From Krumholzibacterium sp965370495 (GTDB taxonomy: Bacteria; Krumholzibacteriota; Krumholzibacteriia; Krumholzibacteriales; Krumholzibacteriaceae), in assembly GCA_965370495.1 (NCBI GenBank), contig CBDUUV010000051.1, forward strand, positions 1 through 17,369: 17,369 nt of DNA. Reading direction: 5' to 3'. The notes under the pieces are model-generated. The model did no database searches. It was not told the origin of the DNA and saw only the letters and a program-made list of their open reading frames with translations. The stretch's first letter is position 1. Each line of letters starts with the position of its first letter. Shown piece after piece: positions 6,125 through 13,333 of this stretch. Position numbers and translations under genes: made by a program.

Positions 6125-6146
6125 GGATTATCGGAACCGCGGTGGC

Positions 6147-7484
6147 CTAGATTTTGATTTTTTTCCAGCCACCTTCGTGGAACTTCCAGATCATGAATGA
6201 AGTGAAACATATGATGTACAGAAAGAGGCTTATCCAGGCCATGAAAAGATCTCCATGGAAGATTTGCACAGCGACCCACGTTGCCGGGATCATAACGAAC
6301 CATATACAGATAGTTTCGGACAACATGACATACATTGTGCAACCAGCGCCCTGCAGGGTTCTGGAAAGTACAATACCTATTCCGTCTATAAACTGAAAAG
6401 CTCCCAGGATCCTGAAGGGAAAAACTCCCTTTTCGATTGCTTCGGAAGAATTGCTGAACATTCCCATGATCTCGCGAGGAAAAAACATGAAGAATATTCC
6501 GATGATTCCCATCAATATCGATCCCAGACAAGCGGAATACCATCCATACCGCGTTGCTTCCCGATAATCTTTCCGTCCCAGGCTTCTGCCGACCAGGGTA
6601 GCCGAGACTGTACCTATCGCCATTCCCAGCATGAATGAAAGGTTGAAAGCCTTGAATATGATATTGCTTATCGCCAGCTCGCTGACACCGATGCGTCCGA
6701 CAAAACTGAGGAAGACGATAAAACCGATTACCGACATACTTTGTACCGCCCTTGGAGCGGATATCCTGATGATCCGGGCCATGAGTTTTTTCGATATTGA
6801 CTTTATCAAGCTGATACGGGGCATGTGCCTCAGTATACGGAAGTATACGAAGAGAAAATAAATAATAAGGCCGACGAATGTCGATATCACGGAAGCGATA
6901 GCTGCTCCCCTGACTTCCAGCCTGGGGAAAAAGAAGTGGCCGAATATCAGGCAATAATTCAGAATAATATTCAGCAGGTTAATAATGACGGAAACAATCA
7001 TATCAATCCGGACACGCCCCAGCCCGAACACGAAACCTTTGAGTGTGAAAATGATTATCATCGCGAACATCCCCGTGAACCTGATCGATAGATAAGGTGT
7101 GCCGATTCCTACGACATCGGGGTTGTTGGAAAGGAAGGAGAATATCCATGGAGAGAGCTTGTAACCGGTCAGAGATATTACAATGCCCGTGACAAGGGCG
7201 AGCAGGATCGAATTGTACGCGATTCCGGGAGATTCCTCTTCGCGCCCCTCGCCAAGGCGCCTTGCTGTTATAGCCTGGGTCCCGATGTTCAGGGAACCGA
7301 ATATGAGGACCATGATCAGGGTGAAGAAAGAAGCCAGTCCGACTGCCGCGAGCGGGACGATACCCAGGCGTCCGACCATGGCTGTATCGACCAGGTTGAG
7401 CACGGTGTTGGATACCATTCCAATCATGACCGGAACGGACATCCCGAGGATCTCTCCTGTCATTCTGGTATTGACGGTTATCAT
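6147..7484 (-). CDS. MATE-family efflux transporter
   Basis: The 445-residue integral membrane protein has about 12 hydrophobic segments in two homologous halves. MATE proteins export drugs or organic cations in exchange for Na+ or H+. Family features are the first helix followed by NLVDTAMVGRLG, the GTQAITARRLGEG loop after helix 2, and the matching second-half GTVSATLVGRSLGRKD loop; these GxxxA..R.lG loops are diagnostic. The start used is ATG 7484, but no strong Shine-Dalgarno precedes it. An internal Met preceded by GGAGAG, around 7448, is an alternative and would shorten the N-terminus by about 12 residues. It begins 13 nt after the stop of the secreted candidate selenoprotein, so it is probably the last gene of that unit. 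The substrate is unknown. Confidence 0.93.
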   Translation of the reverse strand: MITVNTRMTGEILGMSVPVMIGMVSNTVLNLVDTAMVGRLGIVPLAAVGLASFFTLIMVLIFGSLNIGTQAITARRLGEGREEESPGIAYNSILLALVTGIVISLTGYKLSPWIFSFLSNNPDVVGIGTPYLSIRFTGMFAMIIIFTLKGFVFGLGRVRIDMIVSVIINLLNIILNYCLIFGHFFFPRLEVRGAAIASVISTFVGLIIYFLFVYFRILRHMPRISLIKSISKKLMARIIRISAPRAVQSMSVIGFIVFLSFVGRIGVSELAISNIIFKAFNLSFMLGMAIGTVSATLVGRSLGRKDYREATRYGWYSACLGSILMGIIGIFFMFFPREIMGMFSNSSEAIEKGVFPFRILGAFQFIDGIGIVLSRTLQGAGCTMYVMLSETICIWFVMIPATWVAVQIFHGDLFMAWISLFLYIICFTSFMIWKFHEGGWKKIKI

Positions 7485-7497
7485 GGTAAATACTGAC

Positions 7498-8028
7498 TCA
7501 TTTCCTGTAGATGCTCTTGATATCTCCCCATGAATGGCCGCCCAGGGGTATTTCTGCCGGCAGGTTAATTGTATATATTATCAGTTCACCTTCGGTAAAA
7601 GTTTTGAGCCTTACAGTATATAAAAACTCGTTGATACTCATAACGCCGCTTCCCGGGGCGTTTATAGTGCCGCCTCAGCCACAACCCGATCCGGTGAAAT
7701 AGAAATCGGCAGTCTGTTCTTCTCCGGATATGTCGGCTGTCAGGGTCATTTGCAGGTGATATTCAATATCTTCCGCCCCCCTGACGATAATTACAGAACT
7801 GCATGTTCCGAACCCTGTGACTGTGAAATGGTATTCAACCCATTCACCGGGGTAGTCAAGACCTTCCAGATATCCGATTATGTGACGGTTGATCGGCAGT
7901 TCCCCTCCGATCTCAAGGCTGTCAGTGTAAGTCGTGGCATCGATCGAAATCCCGGCCGCGCCAGCATCTCCGTAGAATAAAAGAGTCGATAGCAATGTCA
8001 GGCCTGGAAGCGAAAAACAGTATTTCAT
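7498..8028 (-). CDS. Secreted beta-rich protein, candidate selenoprotein (in-frame TGA in Cys-Gly-TGA)
   Basis: The family is unrecognised. From ATG 8028 the first 117 codons encode a signal peptide (MKYCFSLPGLTLLSTLLFYG...AGA) and a mature beta-strand-rich domain with short alternating hydrophobic stretches. They end ...FTGSGCG at TGA 7677-7675. The same frame continues for 58 more codons (GGTINAPGSG, then VMSINEFLYTVRLKTFTEGELIIY in beta pattern, ending SWGDIKSIYRK) to TGA 7500-7498. The continuation has the composition and strand pattern of the first part, and its WGxIKxxY tail looks like a genuine C-terminus. So the TGA interrupts one protein of about 176 residues. A hairpin with a GG-containing loop follows at SECIS distance, giving a C-G-Sec motif. 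The alternative is a nonsense-mutated pseudogene. The start at 8028 is preferred over 8052 because AGGAAGGA lies upstream of it. The gene lies between the antiporter and MATE. Confidence 0.6.
7642..7662 (-). promoter_or_regulatory. SECIS-like hairpin after the TGA of the secreted protein
   Basis: On the transcribed strand, AACGCC pairs with GGCGTT (6 bp). Then comes a C-C mismatch, a C-G closing pair and the apical loop GGGAA. The stem starts at nucleotide 13 after the TGA and the loop G residues are at nucleotides 21-23. This matches the position and G-containing loop expected of a bacterial SECIS. It is less perfect than the hairpin at 5545-5561. Confidence 0.5.
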
Positions 8029-8048
8029 CACAGGTCCTTCCTGGTTGT

Positions 8049-9998
8049 TCATACGACTTTTCCGAATATCCTTATGATACTGATCATGGAGAGCGTGGCC
8101 AGGATAAGTGAAACAAAGATTGGCACTCCGAGCGCCGTAAGCAAGTATCCGAACAGAAGAGAAACGATTCCGACTGTAAGCGCGTAGGGAAGCTGCGTGC
8201 GTACATGATCGATATGGTCGGCGCCGGATGCCATCGATGACATGATTGTCGTGTCAGAGATCGGTGAGCAGTGATCTCCGAAAACAGCTCCGGAAAGTAT
8301 CGCGGCGATCGACCCGAGAAGTACGGGTTCTGTAGCTTCGGCCGTCAATCCTGTTGCCGCCGCCGTTCCGAATACGAGCGGTATTACGATCGGTGTCAGG
8401 ATCGACATCGTTCCCCACGAAGTTCCCGTCGAAAAAGATATACTCATGGCGAGCAGAAATACGATTGTAGGCAAAAAATTCGGAGAAAGTATATTCGCGA
8501 GATGGTAGACAAGGTAGTCAGCGGTATGCAGCTCCACGCAGACACTCCCGATGCACCAGGCGAGGATAAGGATAATAAATGCCATTACCATCGATTTGAT
8601 GCCGTTGACCCAGGCGGTGACAGTATCGGTGAGTGTGAGCAGCTTCTGGCCGAGGGCCAGGATGGCCGCGACTATGCAGCCGGCAAATGAACTCCATAGA
8701 AGCGCGACGAAAGAATTTGATTCCTTGAGCATGTCAAGAAGGCCGAAGGTCCGGGCACCCGAGGCTGTCAGGGAATCATGTCCGGTAACAAGAAGCCCGA
8801 TGAATGTAACGCCGATCACAACACCGATCGGAACGATTCCATTAACAATGCGTGGCGTAACATTATCCGCAAGAGACATATTGTCCGAGTCGAGAGAAGA
8901 AATGGGCCTTGCCGTATCGCTGTTGACTTTGCCTGTTGTACGGGCCCGTTGTTCCGCCTTGAGCATCAATGAAAAATCTCTGCCGGACAAGATGATGAAC
9001 AGCACAAAAAGGATAGTGAGGATAGGATACACACTGTATGGAAGAGAAGTAACGAAAATTGTCAGGGGATTTCTCTCGATGTTCATGGCGACGAAAGACT
9101 GGTTGATCAGGGATATCTGGAATCCGATCCAGCTCGTGATGACTGCGAGTGATGTTATTGGCGCAGCTGTAGAGTCGACTATGTATGACAGTTTTTCACG
9201 TGATATCTTCAGGCTGTCGGTGAGCGATCTTGTCGCGTTACCAACGATGAGAGTATTTGTATAATCATCGAAAAAAATGACCATACCCATGATCCAGACC
9301 GTTAGTTGTCCACGTTTAGCGTTGGTAGCGAGCCTCGAAACCTTGTTGACTATGCCCTGCATGCCGCCCATCCTTGATGTGATGCCGACCATCCCGCCCA
9401 GCAGCAGGGTGAATATAAGGATCGACATATGATCAGCACCCTCACTGGGCCCCGTAAGGGTATTGATGATATAATAGTCGACGATCCTCAGTATGGAATT
9501 AACAGGATGAAACCCGGTAAGTATGAGGGAACCGAGCCAGACGCCGGAAAGCAGGGCGATCACTACCTGTTTGAAAATAAGCGCGAATATAATAGCGATG
9601 ACCGGGGGAAGAATTGCAAGCAGGCCGTTGACCGACCGGAAGTCTTCTGTAAAAACAGATTTGCCCGCAGTGATCGTCATTTTCTGGATACCAGTTTCCA
9701 TAAAGGTCAGCGTGGCGCCGTGTGACGCAAGACTGTCGGTGAGGCCCCGGTATATTTCCATGCCTCCCGTTGAAAGTGAAACGGTATCCGCGGCGGCCTC
9801 GATTTTTTCGATCAACCCTGCGGAAGGTGTCCATTTACAGGGTATCCCCTTGAGTACGCCGAAGGGTCCGGGGGACCGCGCTTTGGAACATGAAGGCGAT
9901 ATGATGATTGCTACAAGTATGAGTAAGACAAGATATGCGATCCTGGATACGGCCGGTCCATATTTCAAGAAGTGATTAGTTCTGGCCCCGTAATCCAT
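8049..9998 (-). CDS. NhaC-family Na+/H+ antiporter with extra N-terminal extracytoplasmic module
   Basis: The protein is 649 residues from ATG 9998, whereas plain NhaC proteins are about 450-500. The antiporter part, from about residue 123, has many membrane segments. It also has family signatures MVIFFDDYTNTLIVG, SISFSTGTSWGTMSILTPI and GDHCSPISDTTIMSS, typical of NhaC-type Na+/H+ or organic-anion exchangers. Residues 13-34 form a separate hydrophobic segment ending near Cys37, and residues about 38-120 are a soluble, probably periplasmic, segment with no family I recognise. The start at 9998 lies 20 nt after the DUF362 stop and has AAAGGA upstream at a rather long spacing of about 12 nt. 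A longer reading overlapping DUF362 is unlikely. The transported ion is not determinable here. Confidence 0.9.
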   Translation of the reverse strand: MDYGARTNHFLKYGPAVSRIAYLVLLILVAIIISPSCSKARSPGPFGVLKGIPCKWTPSAGLIEKIEAAADTVSLSTGGMEIYRGLTDSLASHGATLTFMETGIQKMTITAGKSVFTEDFRSVNGLLAILPPVIAIIFALIFKQVVIALLSGVWLGSLILTGFHPVNSILRIVDYYIINTLTGPSEGADHMSILIFTLLLGGMVGITSRMGGMQGIVNKVSRLATNAKRGQLTVWIMGMVIFFDDYTNTLIVGNATRSLTDSLKISREKLSYIVDSTAAPITSLAVITSWIGFQISLINQSFVAMNIERNPLTIFVTSLPYSVYPILTILFVLFIILSGRDFSLMLKAEQRARTTGKVNSDTARPISSLDSDNMSLADNVTPRIVNGIVPIGVVIGVTFIGLLVTGHDSLTASGARTFGLLDMLKESNSFVALLWSSFAGCIVAAILALGQKLLTLTDTVTAWVNGIKSMVMAFIILILAWCIGSVCVELHTADYLVYHLANILSPNFLPTIVFLLAMSISFSTGTSWGTMSILTPIVIPLVFGTAAATGLTAEATEPVLLGSIAAILSGAVFGDHCSPISDTTIMSSMASGADHIDHVRTQLPYALTVGIVSLLFGYLLTALGVPIFVSLILATLSMISIIRIFGKVV

Positions 9999-10018
9999 AT
10001 TTGCCGGCTGTCCTTTCT

Positions 10019-11017
10019 TTATATTTTTTCTATATCGATTTCCATCGGGCTGTTCATGTATTCGGCCGTTGCGCGGATATGCCTCCATGATGAGACCTTG
10101 TTGTGCTCCATAAAAATATCCTCGCTGAGCGTTTTTTCTCTCAGCATCACGAGAGATGCGAGATCGACTGAAAGCATGTCGTCTCCACAGATGTAGCCGA
10201 TGTCTTCGATGATGACCGGGCCCGGGTCCGGCATGCAGTCGCAGAGTTTTGTCATATCAAGAAGAAGATTTACAGCGAACACTTTTCTGAATTTTTCGTG
10301 CGCGGTGACTGCCGCGTCTGCCAGCAGCCGATCGAAAATCTCTTTTTTCGGAGAGAGACAATTTTCGGGACACGACAGAATACAGTTACTGCATCCTGAG
10401 CACCAGCTGACATCGAACCATGGGCGGTTTTTATTTATTCTTATGTTTTCTGTCGGACAGTTTTCCGCGCATAGGCCACATTGAGTGCAGCCTTCGCCGT
10501 AGATGGGTTCGCCGCCAGTATGGATAGCACCTTTTGTCGCCCTGGACATGCAACCCATTCCGACATTCTTTATCGCGCCCCCCATGCCTGAACAGATATG
10601 TCCCTTGACGTGTGAGAGAAGAAGCACACCATCCGCATCGAGAGACGCGGCCGCGATTTCATAATCCATATATCTGCCGCTTGTTCTTTTGCTGACATCG
10701 GATATGACAACCGGTGCATTGAGCTGTTCTTCAGTGTAGCCGTGATCCGCGGCAGCCCTCAGGTAGCCCTCAGGATTGTTTCTGGGGCTGTCATAGGCGA
10801 CAGGCGTGTCGAAAACGAACGGTTTGCAGCCATTATCCAGTAAAATATCTATCACGGTTCGGGCGAAGGAGGCTTTTATGTAATGCTTGTTTCCCGGTTC
10901 CCCCATGTGAAGCTTGATCAGAACAGATGAGTTTTTCGGGAAGATGTTTCTCAGTTTTGTTTCAAGATACGATGCAAGAACATTTTTATTTTTTAAAAAA
11001 GTCACGTTATTTTTCAT
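10019..11017 (-). CDS. DUF362 protein with two [4Fe-4S] ferredoxin motifs
   Basis: The 332-residue protein has an N-terminal DUF362 domain (KLHMGEPGNKHYIKA, DGCKPFVFDTPVAYDS-like block, SHVKGHICSGMGGAIKNVGMG). This is followed by two tandem 4Fe-4S motifs. The first is CTQCGLCAENCP near residues 178-189 and the second is CSGCSNCILSCPENC near residues 206-220. Such proteins are putative electron carriers or redox enzymes of unknown reaction, frequent in anaerobes. No signal peptide or membrane segment is visible, so it is probably cytoplasmic. The ATG at 11017 has a weak AAGG upstream and a very good promoter. It is the first gene of a likely unit with the antiporter, the secreted TGA protein and MATE. 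Confidence 0.92.
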   Translation of the reverse strand: MKNNVTFLKNKNVLASYLETKLRNIFPKNSSVLIKLHMGEPGNKHYIKASFARTVIDILLDNGCKPFVFDTPVAYDSPRNNPEGYLRAAADHGYTEEQLNAPVVISDVSKRTSGRYMDYEIAAASLDADGVLLLSHVKGHICSGMGGAIKNVGMGCMSRATKGAIHTGGEPIYGEGCTQCGLCAENCPTENIRINKNRPWFDVSWCSGCSNCILSCPENCLSPKKEIFDRLLADAAVTAHEKFRKVFAVNLLLDMTKLCDCMPDPGPVIIEDIGYICGDDMLSVDLASLVMLREKTLSEDIFMEHNKVSSWRHIRATAEYMNSPMEIDIEKI

Positions 11018-11066
11018 TGTTCGGTTGCCTTGAACAAACTACCAGTTTCTTCACAGAATTTTAGAG

Positions 11067-11095
11067 ACTATATCAATGAAATTATCGAATGTCAA
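11067..11095 (-). promoter_or_regulatory. Promoter of the DUF362-antiporter unit
   Basis: On the minus strand, TTGACA (11095-11090), 17 nt, and TATAGT (11072-11067) lie about 50 nt upstream of the DUF362 ATG. The intergenic region 11018-11306 also holds the divergent promoter of the H1-like gene; between the two, 11100-11160 is strongly A/T-rich with no gene. Confidence 0.8.
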
Positions 11096-11161
11096 TCTGA
11101 GTACACGATGAAAACTTTTTAAAAAAATTTATTAATATTTCATTTTATTGTTAAATATTTC

Positions 11162-11191
11162 TTGACACTATTTTTTATGTGGGAATATGAT
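11162..11191 (+). promoter_or_regulatory. Promoter of the histone H1-like gene
   Basis: TTGACA (11162-11167), 18 nt, and TATGAT (11186-11191) are almost consensus, suggesting strong expression. The predicted start near 11198 leaves a 5' leader of about 110 nt before the ATG at 11307; I see no convincing riboswitch or other structure in that leader. Confidence 0.75.
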
Positions 11192-11306
11192 GTCCCTACC
11201 GTGTGAATGGTACTTTCACATTTTGATATTTTCTGTTTTGATTTCAGGATGTGAGAGTTCGAATGTTTGTTGGAAGGCTTTCAACTTTTTCAAAGGGGTG
11301 GGCAAA

Positions 11307-11642
11307 ATGGCTACAAAGGCTAAAGCCAAAAAGAAAGCCAAAACCAAGGCAAAGGCTAAGACCAAGAAAAAAGTAACGGTCAAGGCTAAGGCTAAAAAGA
11401 AAGTCAAAGCCAAGGCCAAAAAAACGGTCAAGGCTAAGGCCAAGGCGAAACCAAAAGCCAAGGCCAAAAAGAAGGTCAAGGCCAAGGCCAAGAAGAAAGT
11501 GAAAGCCAAGGCCAAAAAAACGGTCAAGGCCAAGGCCAAGGCGAAACCAAAAGCCAAGGCCAAGAAAAAGGTCAAGGCCAAGGCCAAGGCGAAACCAAAA
11601 GCCAAGGCCAAAAAGAAGGCTAAGGCCAAAAAGAAAAAATAA
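11307..11642 (+). CDS. Lysine/alanine-rich histone H1-like DNA-binding protein
   Basis: The 111-residue protein is composed almost entirely of Lys and Ala with a few Val, Thr and Pro. It is extremely basic and certainly disordered when free. This composition is that of bacterial histone H1-like C-terminal tails, which coat or condense DNA; by analogy it is a nucleoid-associated protein. From residue 30 it is built of octapeptides (KKKVKAKA, KKTVKAKA, KAKPKAKA) in nine consecutive copies, then KKKAKAKKKK. Start at 11307 is chosen because AAAGGGG (11292-11298) precedes it and the Lys-rich run begins there. An upstream in-frame extension to 11187 overlaps the promoter -10 and is rejected. A strong promoter and terminator make it a monocistronic unit. 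Confidence 0.85.
   Translation: MATKAKAKKKAKTKAKAKTKKKVTVKAKAKKKVKAKAKKTVKAKAKAKPKAKAKKKVKAKAKKKVKAKAKKTVKAKAKAKPKAKAKKKVKAKAKAKPKAKAKKKAKAKKKK
11394..11609 (+). repeat. Nine in-frame 24-bp tandem repeats in the H1-like gene
   Basis: Nine octapeptide units run in the order A-B-C-A-A-B-C-A-C, where A is KKKVKAKA, B is KKTVKAKA and C is KAKPKAKA. The order shows a duplicated A-B-C block. DNA copies differ mainly by synonymous AAA/AAG and GCC/GCT changes, so the array is probably prone to length variation. Confidence 0.9.
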
Positions 11643-11678
11643 TAATATCAAGAATTGTTGATATAGGCTGTTGCCTGG

Positions 11679-11713
11679 AAAAGAGTGGGGAGGCATATTC
11701 TCCCCGCTCTTTT
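11679..11713. terminator. Terminator after the H1-like gene
   Basis: AAAAGAGTGGGGAG (11679-11692) pairs with CTCCCCGCTCTTTT (11700-11713), 14 bp with one G-T pair and a 7-nt loop, ending in a T-run. The symmetric A/T ends would allow function in both directions, but only the plus-strand H1-like gene reads into it. Confidence 0.85.
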
Positions 11714-11726
11714 GTCATCAAACCTC

Positions 11727-11755
11727 TTGGACGTTTTGGTATAGTATGATATAAG
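11727..11755 (+). promoter_or_regulatory. Possible comM promoter
   Basis: TTGGAC (11727-11732), 17 nt, and TATAAG (11750-11755) lie between the terminator and comM, about 40 nt before the ATG. The -35 box is imperfect, and an overlapping TATAGTATGATATAAG tract makes the -10 choice ambiguous. Confidence 0.4.
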
Positions 11756-11795
11756 TCGAATCGGAGATTGCGATGGGGGAAGATGGGAGGTAGGG

Positions 11796-13310
11796 ATGAT
11801 CGCCGAAATTTGTTCTGGTGCGGTGGTGGGGATCGACGGGTATGTAGTTCATGTCGAGATTGATCTGGCAAGAGGACTTCCATCATTTACAATAGTTGGT
11901 CTGCCTAACGCGGCTGTGCGCGAAAGTCGTGAACGTGTAAGCGCTGCCCTCAGAAATTGCGGGTTCAAGGTGCCTCAGAAAAGAGTGACAGTCAACCTGG
12001 CTCCAGCTGATATGCGAAAAGAGGGAGCTGCGTTCGATTTGCCCATAGCCATAGGTATACTTCTGGCCAGCGGACAGGCAAAGGGAGTAAGCCCGGACAA
12101 ATGTATTTTTCTTGGAGAGCTTGCGCTTGATGGAAGGCTTAAACCTGTCAGGGGTGTTCTGCCGATAGTTTGTCACGCGAAAGAGAAGGGTTACGATCGT
12201 GTTGTGATACCGGACGGGAACGGAAAAGAAGCATCGTTTGTCAGCGGAATAGAGATTGCCTGCTGCAGGAATATCAATGATGTTCTGCAACTTCTTTGTG
12301 GTGGAAGGGCCAGGATACCCACAGGAAGAGAGAAGGACAGGACGGGACAAAAACCTTTTCTCGATTATGACCAGGTAATTGGGCAATCGGTGGCCAAGAG
12401 AGCGTTGCAGGTAGCTGCAGCGGGAGGGCACCATGTACTGATGGTGGGACCGCCGGGATCAGGAAAAACGATGCTGGCAAGAAGGATACGATCCATCCTG
12501 CCCCCAATGGATGAGGATGAAGCTCTCGAGTATGCGAAAATAGTAAGCGTGGCAGGAGAGCTCCAGAGTGGTGGTGTGGGCTTCGAGAGGCCGTTTCGGG
12601 CACCGCATCACTCGGCCAGTGATGCGGGTCTTATCGGAGGAGGCAGAAACGCATCTCCCGGAGAGATCACATTGGCTCACAATGGGATTCTCTTTCTCGA
12701 TGAGTTTACGGAGTTCAGGCGCAATGTTCTCGAGACATTGAGACAACCCCTGGAAGAGGGAAGGATTCTGATCTCGAGAGCGGGCGCAAACCATGTCTAT
12801 CCGTGCAGATTCCAGTTGATCGCGGCGATGAATCCGTGTCCCTGTGGTTTTTCAGGAAGTACAAGCCATGACTGTCGTTGTTCACCACTGCAGGTCAGAA
12901 GGTATATTTCGAAGATCTCGGGACCACTTCTCGACCGGATAGCTATACATCTATCAATTATGGCCGTTCCATATTCAGAGCTCAGAAAATTGGATACAGG
13001 AAACAGGCCAGGTTCGGGCCGGATAATAGGGGGCGTCCTCGCGGCTGCGGAAATCCAGAGAGAAAGATATGACGGAGAAAAAAATGTAAAAAGAAATGCC
13101 GATCTCGCGATGGACATGGTCGGTAAATACTGCAATATTGAGCCTGCGGCAAAAGAATTCCTTTCCCATGCGCAGAGAAAACTGATGTTCAGCGTAAGGA
13201 CGAGGAAGAACATCATACAGGTAGCCCGTACGATCGCTGATCTTGCCGGATCAGACAAGATAATAGAATCCCATGTCGGTGAGGCGATCCAATACAGAGT
13301 TTCGAAATAG
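11796..13310 (+). CDS. comM: ComM/YifB family AAA+ ATPase (Mg-chelatase-like)
   Basis: The 504-residue protein has the usual family length. The N-terminal Lon-protease-like fold carries VEIDLARGLPSFTIVGLPNAAVRESRERVSAAL and NLAPADMRKEGAAFDLPIAIGIL. The AAA+ domain has Walker A GPPGSGKT near residue 218, Walker B ILFLDEF near 298, and the Mg-chelatase block NPCPCGFSG with further Cys (CRC). The C-terminal subdomain is present. In transformable bacteria ComM is a hexameric branch-migration helicase that helps integrate incoming DNA; in others its role is less clear. The start at 11796 has GGGAGG five nt upstream. It stands alone between the H1-like gene and the convergent acyl-CoA dehydrogenase. 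Confidence 0.95.
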   Translation: MIAEICSGAVVGIDGYVVHVEIDLARGLPSFTIVGLPNAAVRESRERVSAALRNCGFKVPQKRVTVNLAPADMRKEGAAFDLPIAIGILLASGQAKGVSPDKCIFLGELALDGRLKPVRGVLPIVCHAKEKGYDRVVIPDGNGKEASFVSGIEIACCRNINDVLQLLCGGRARIPTGREKDRTGQKPFLDYDQVIGQSVAKRALQVAAAGGHHVLMVGPPGSGKTMLARRIRSILPPMDEDEALEYAKIVSVAGELQSGGVGFERPFRAPHHSASDAGLIGGGRNASPGEITLAHNGILFLDEFTEFRRNVLETLRQPLEEGRILISRAGANHVYPCRFQLIAAMNPCPCGFSGSTSHDCRCSPLQVRRYISKISGPLLDRIAIHLSIMAVPYSELRKLDTGNRPGSGRIIGGVLAAAEIQRERYDGEKNVKRNADLAMDMVGKYCNIEPAAKEFLSHAQRKLMFSVRTRKNIIQVARTIADLAGSDKIIESHVGEAIQYRVSK

Positions 13311-13333
13311 AAACAGCAGTTGGTAGAAGCTGT

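Noticed and set aside
6055..6954. 299-codon minus-strand ORF in another frame of the MATE gene
   Set aside because: Overlaps the clear MATE frame, composition is not protein-like, and it runs through the arsR promoter side.
11216..11696. Two long minus-strand hydrophobic ORFs (Leu/Ala/Phe-rich) opposite the H1-like gene
   Set aside because: They are the antisense of the Lys-Ala repeat (AAG/GCC reads CTT/GGC on the other strand) and reflect base composition only; no start context.
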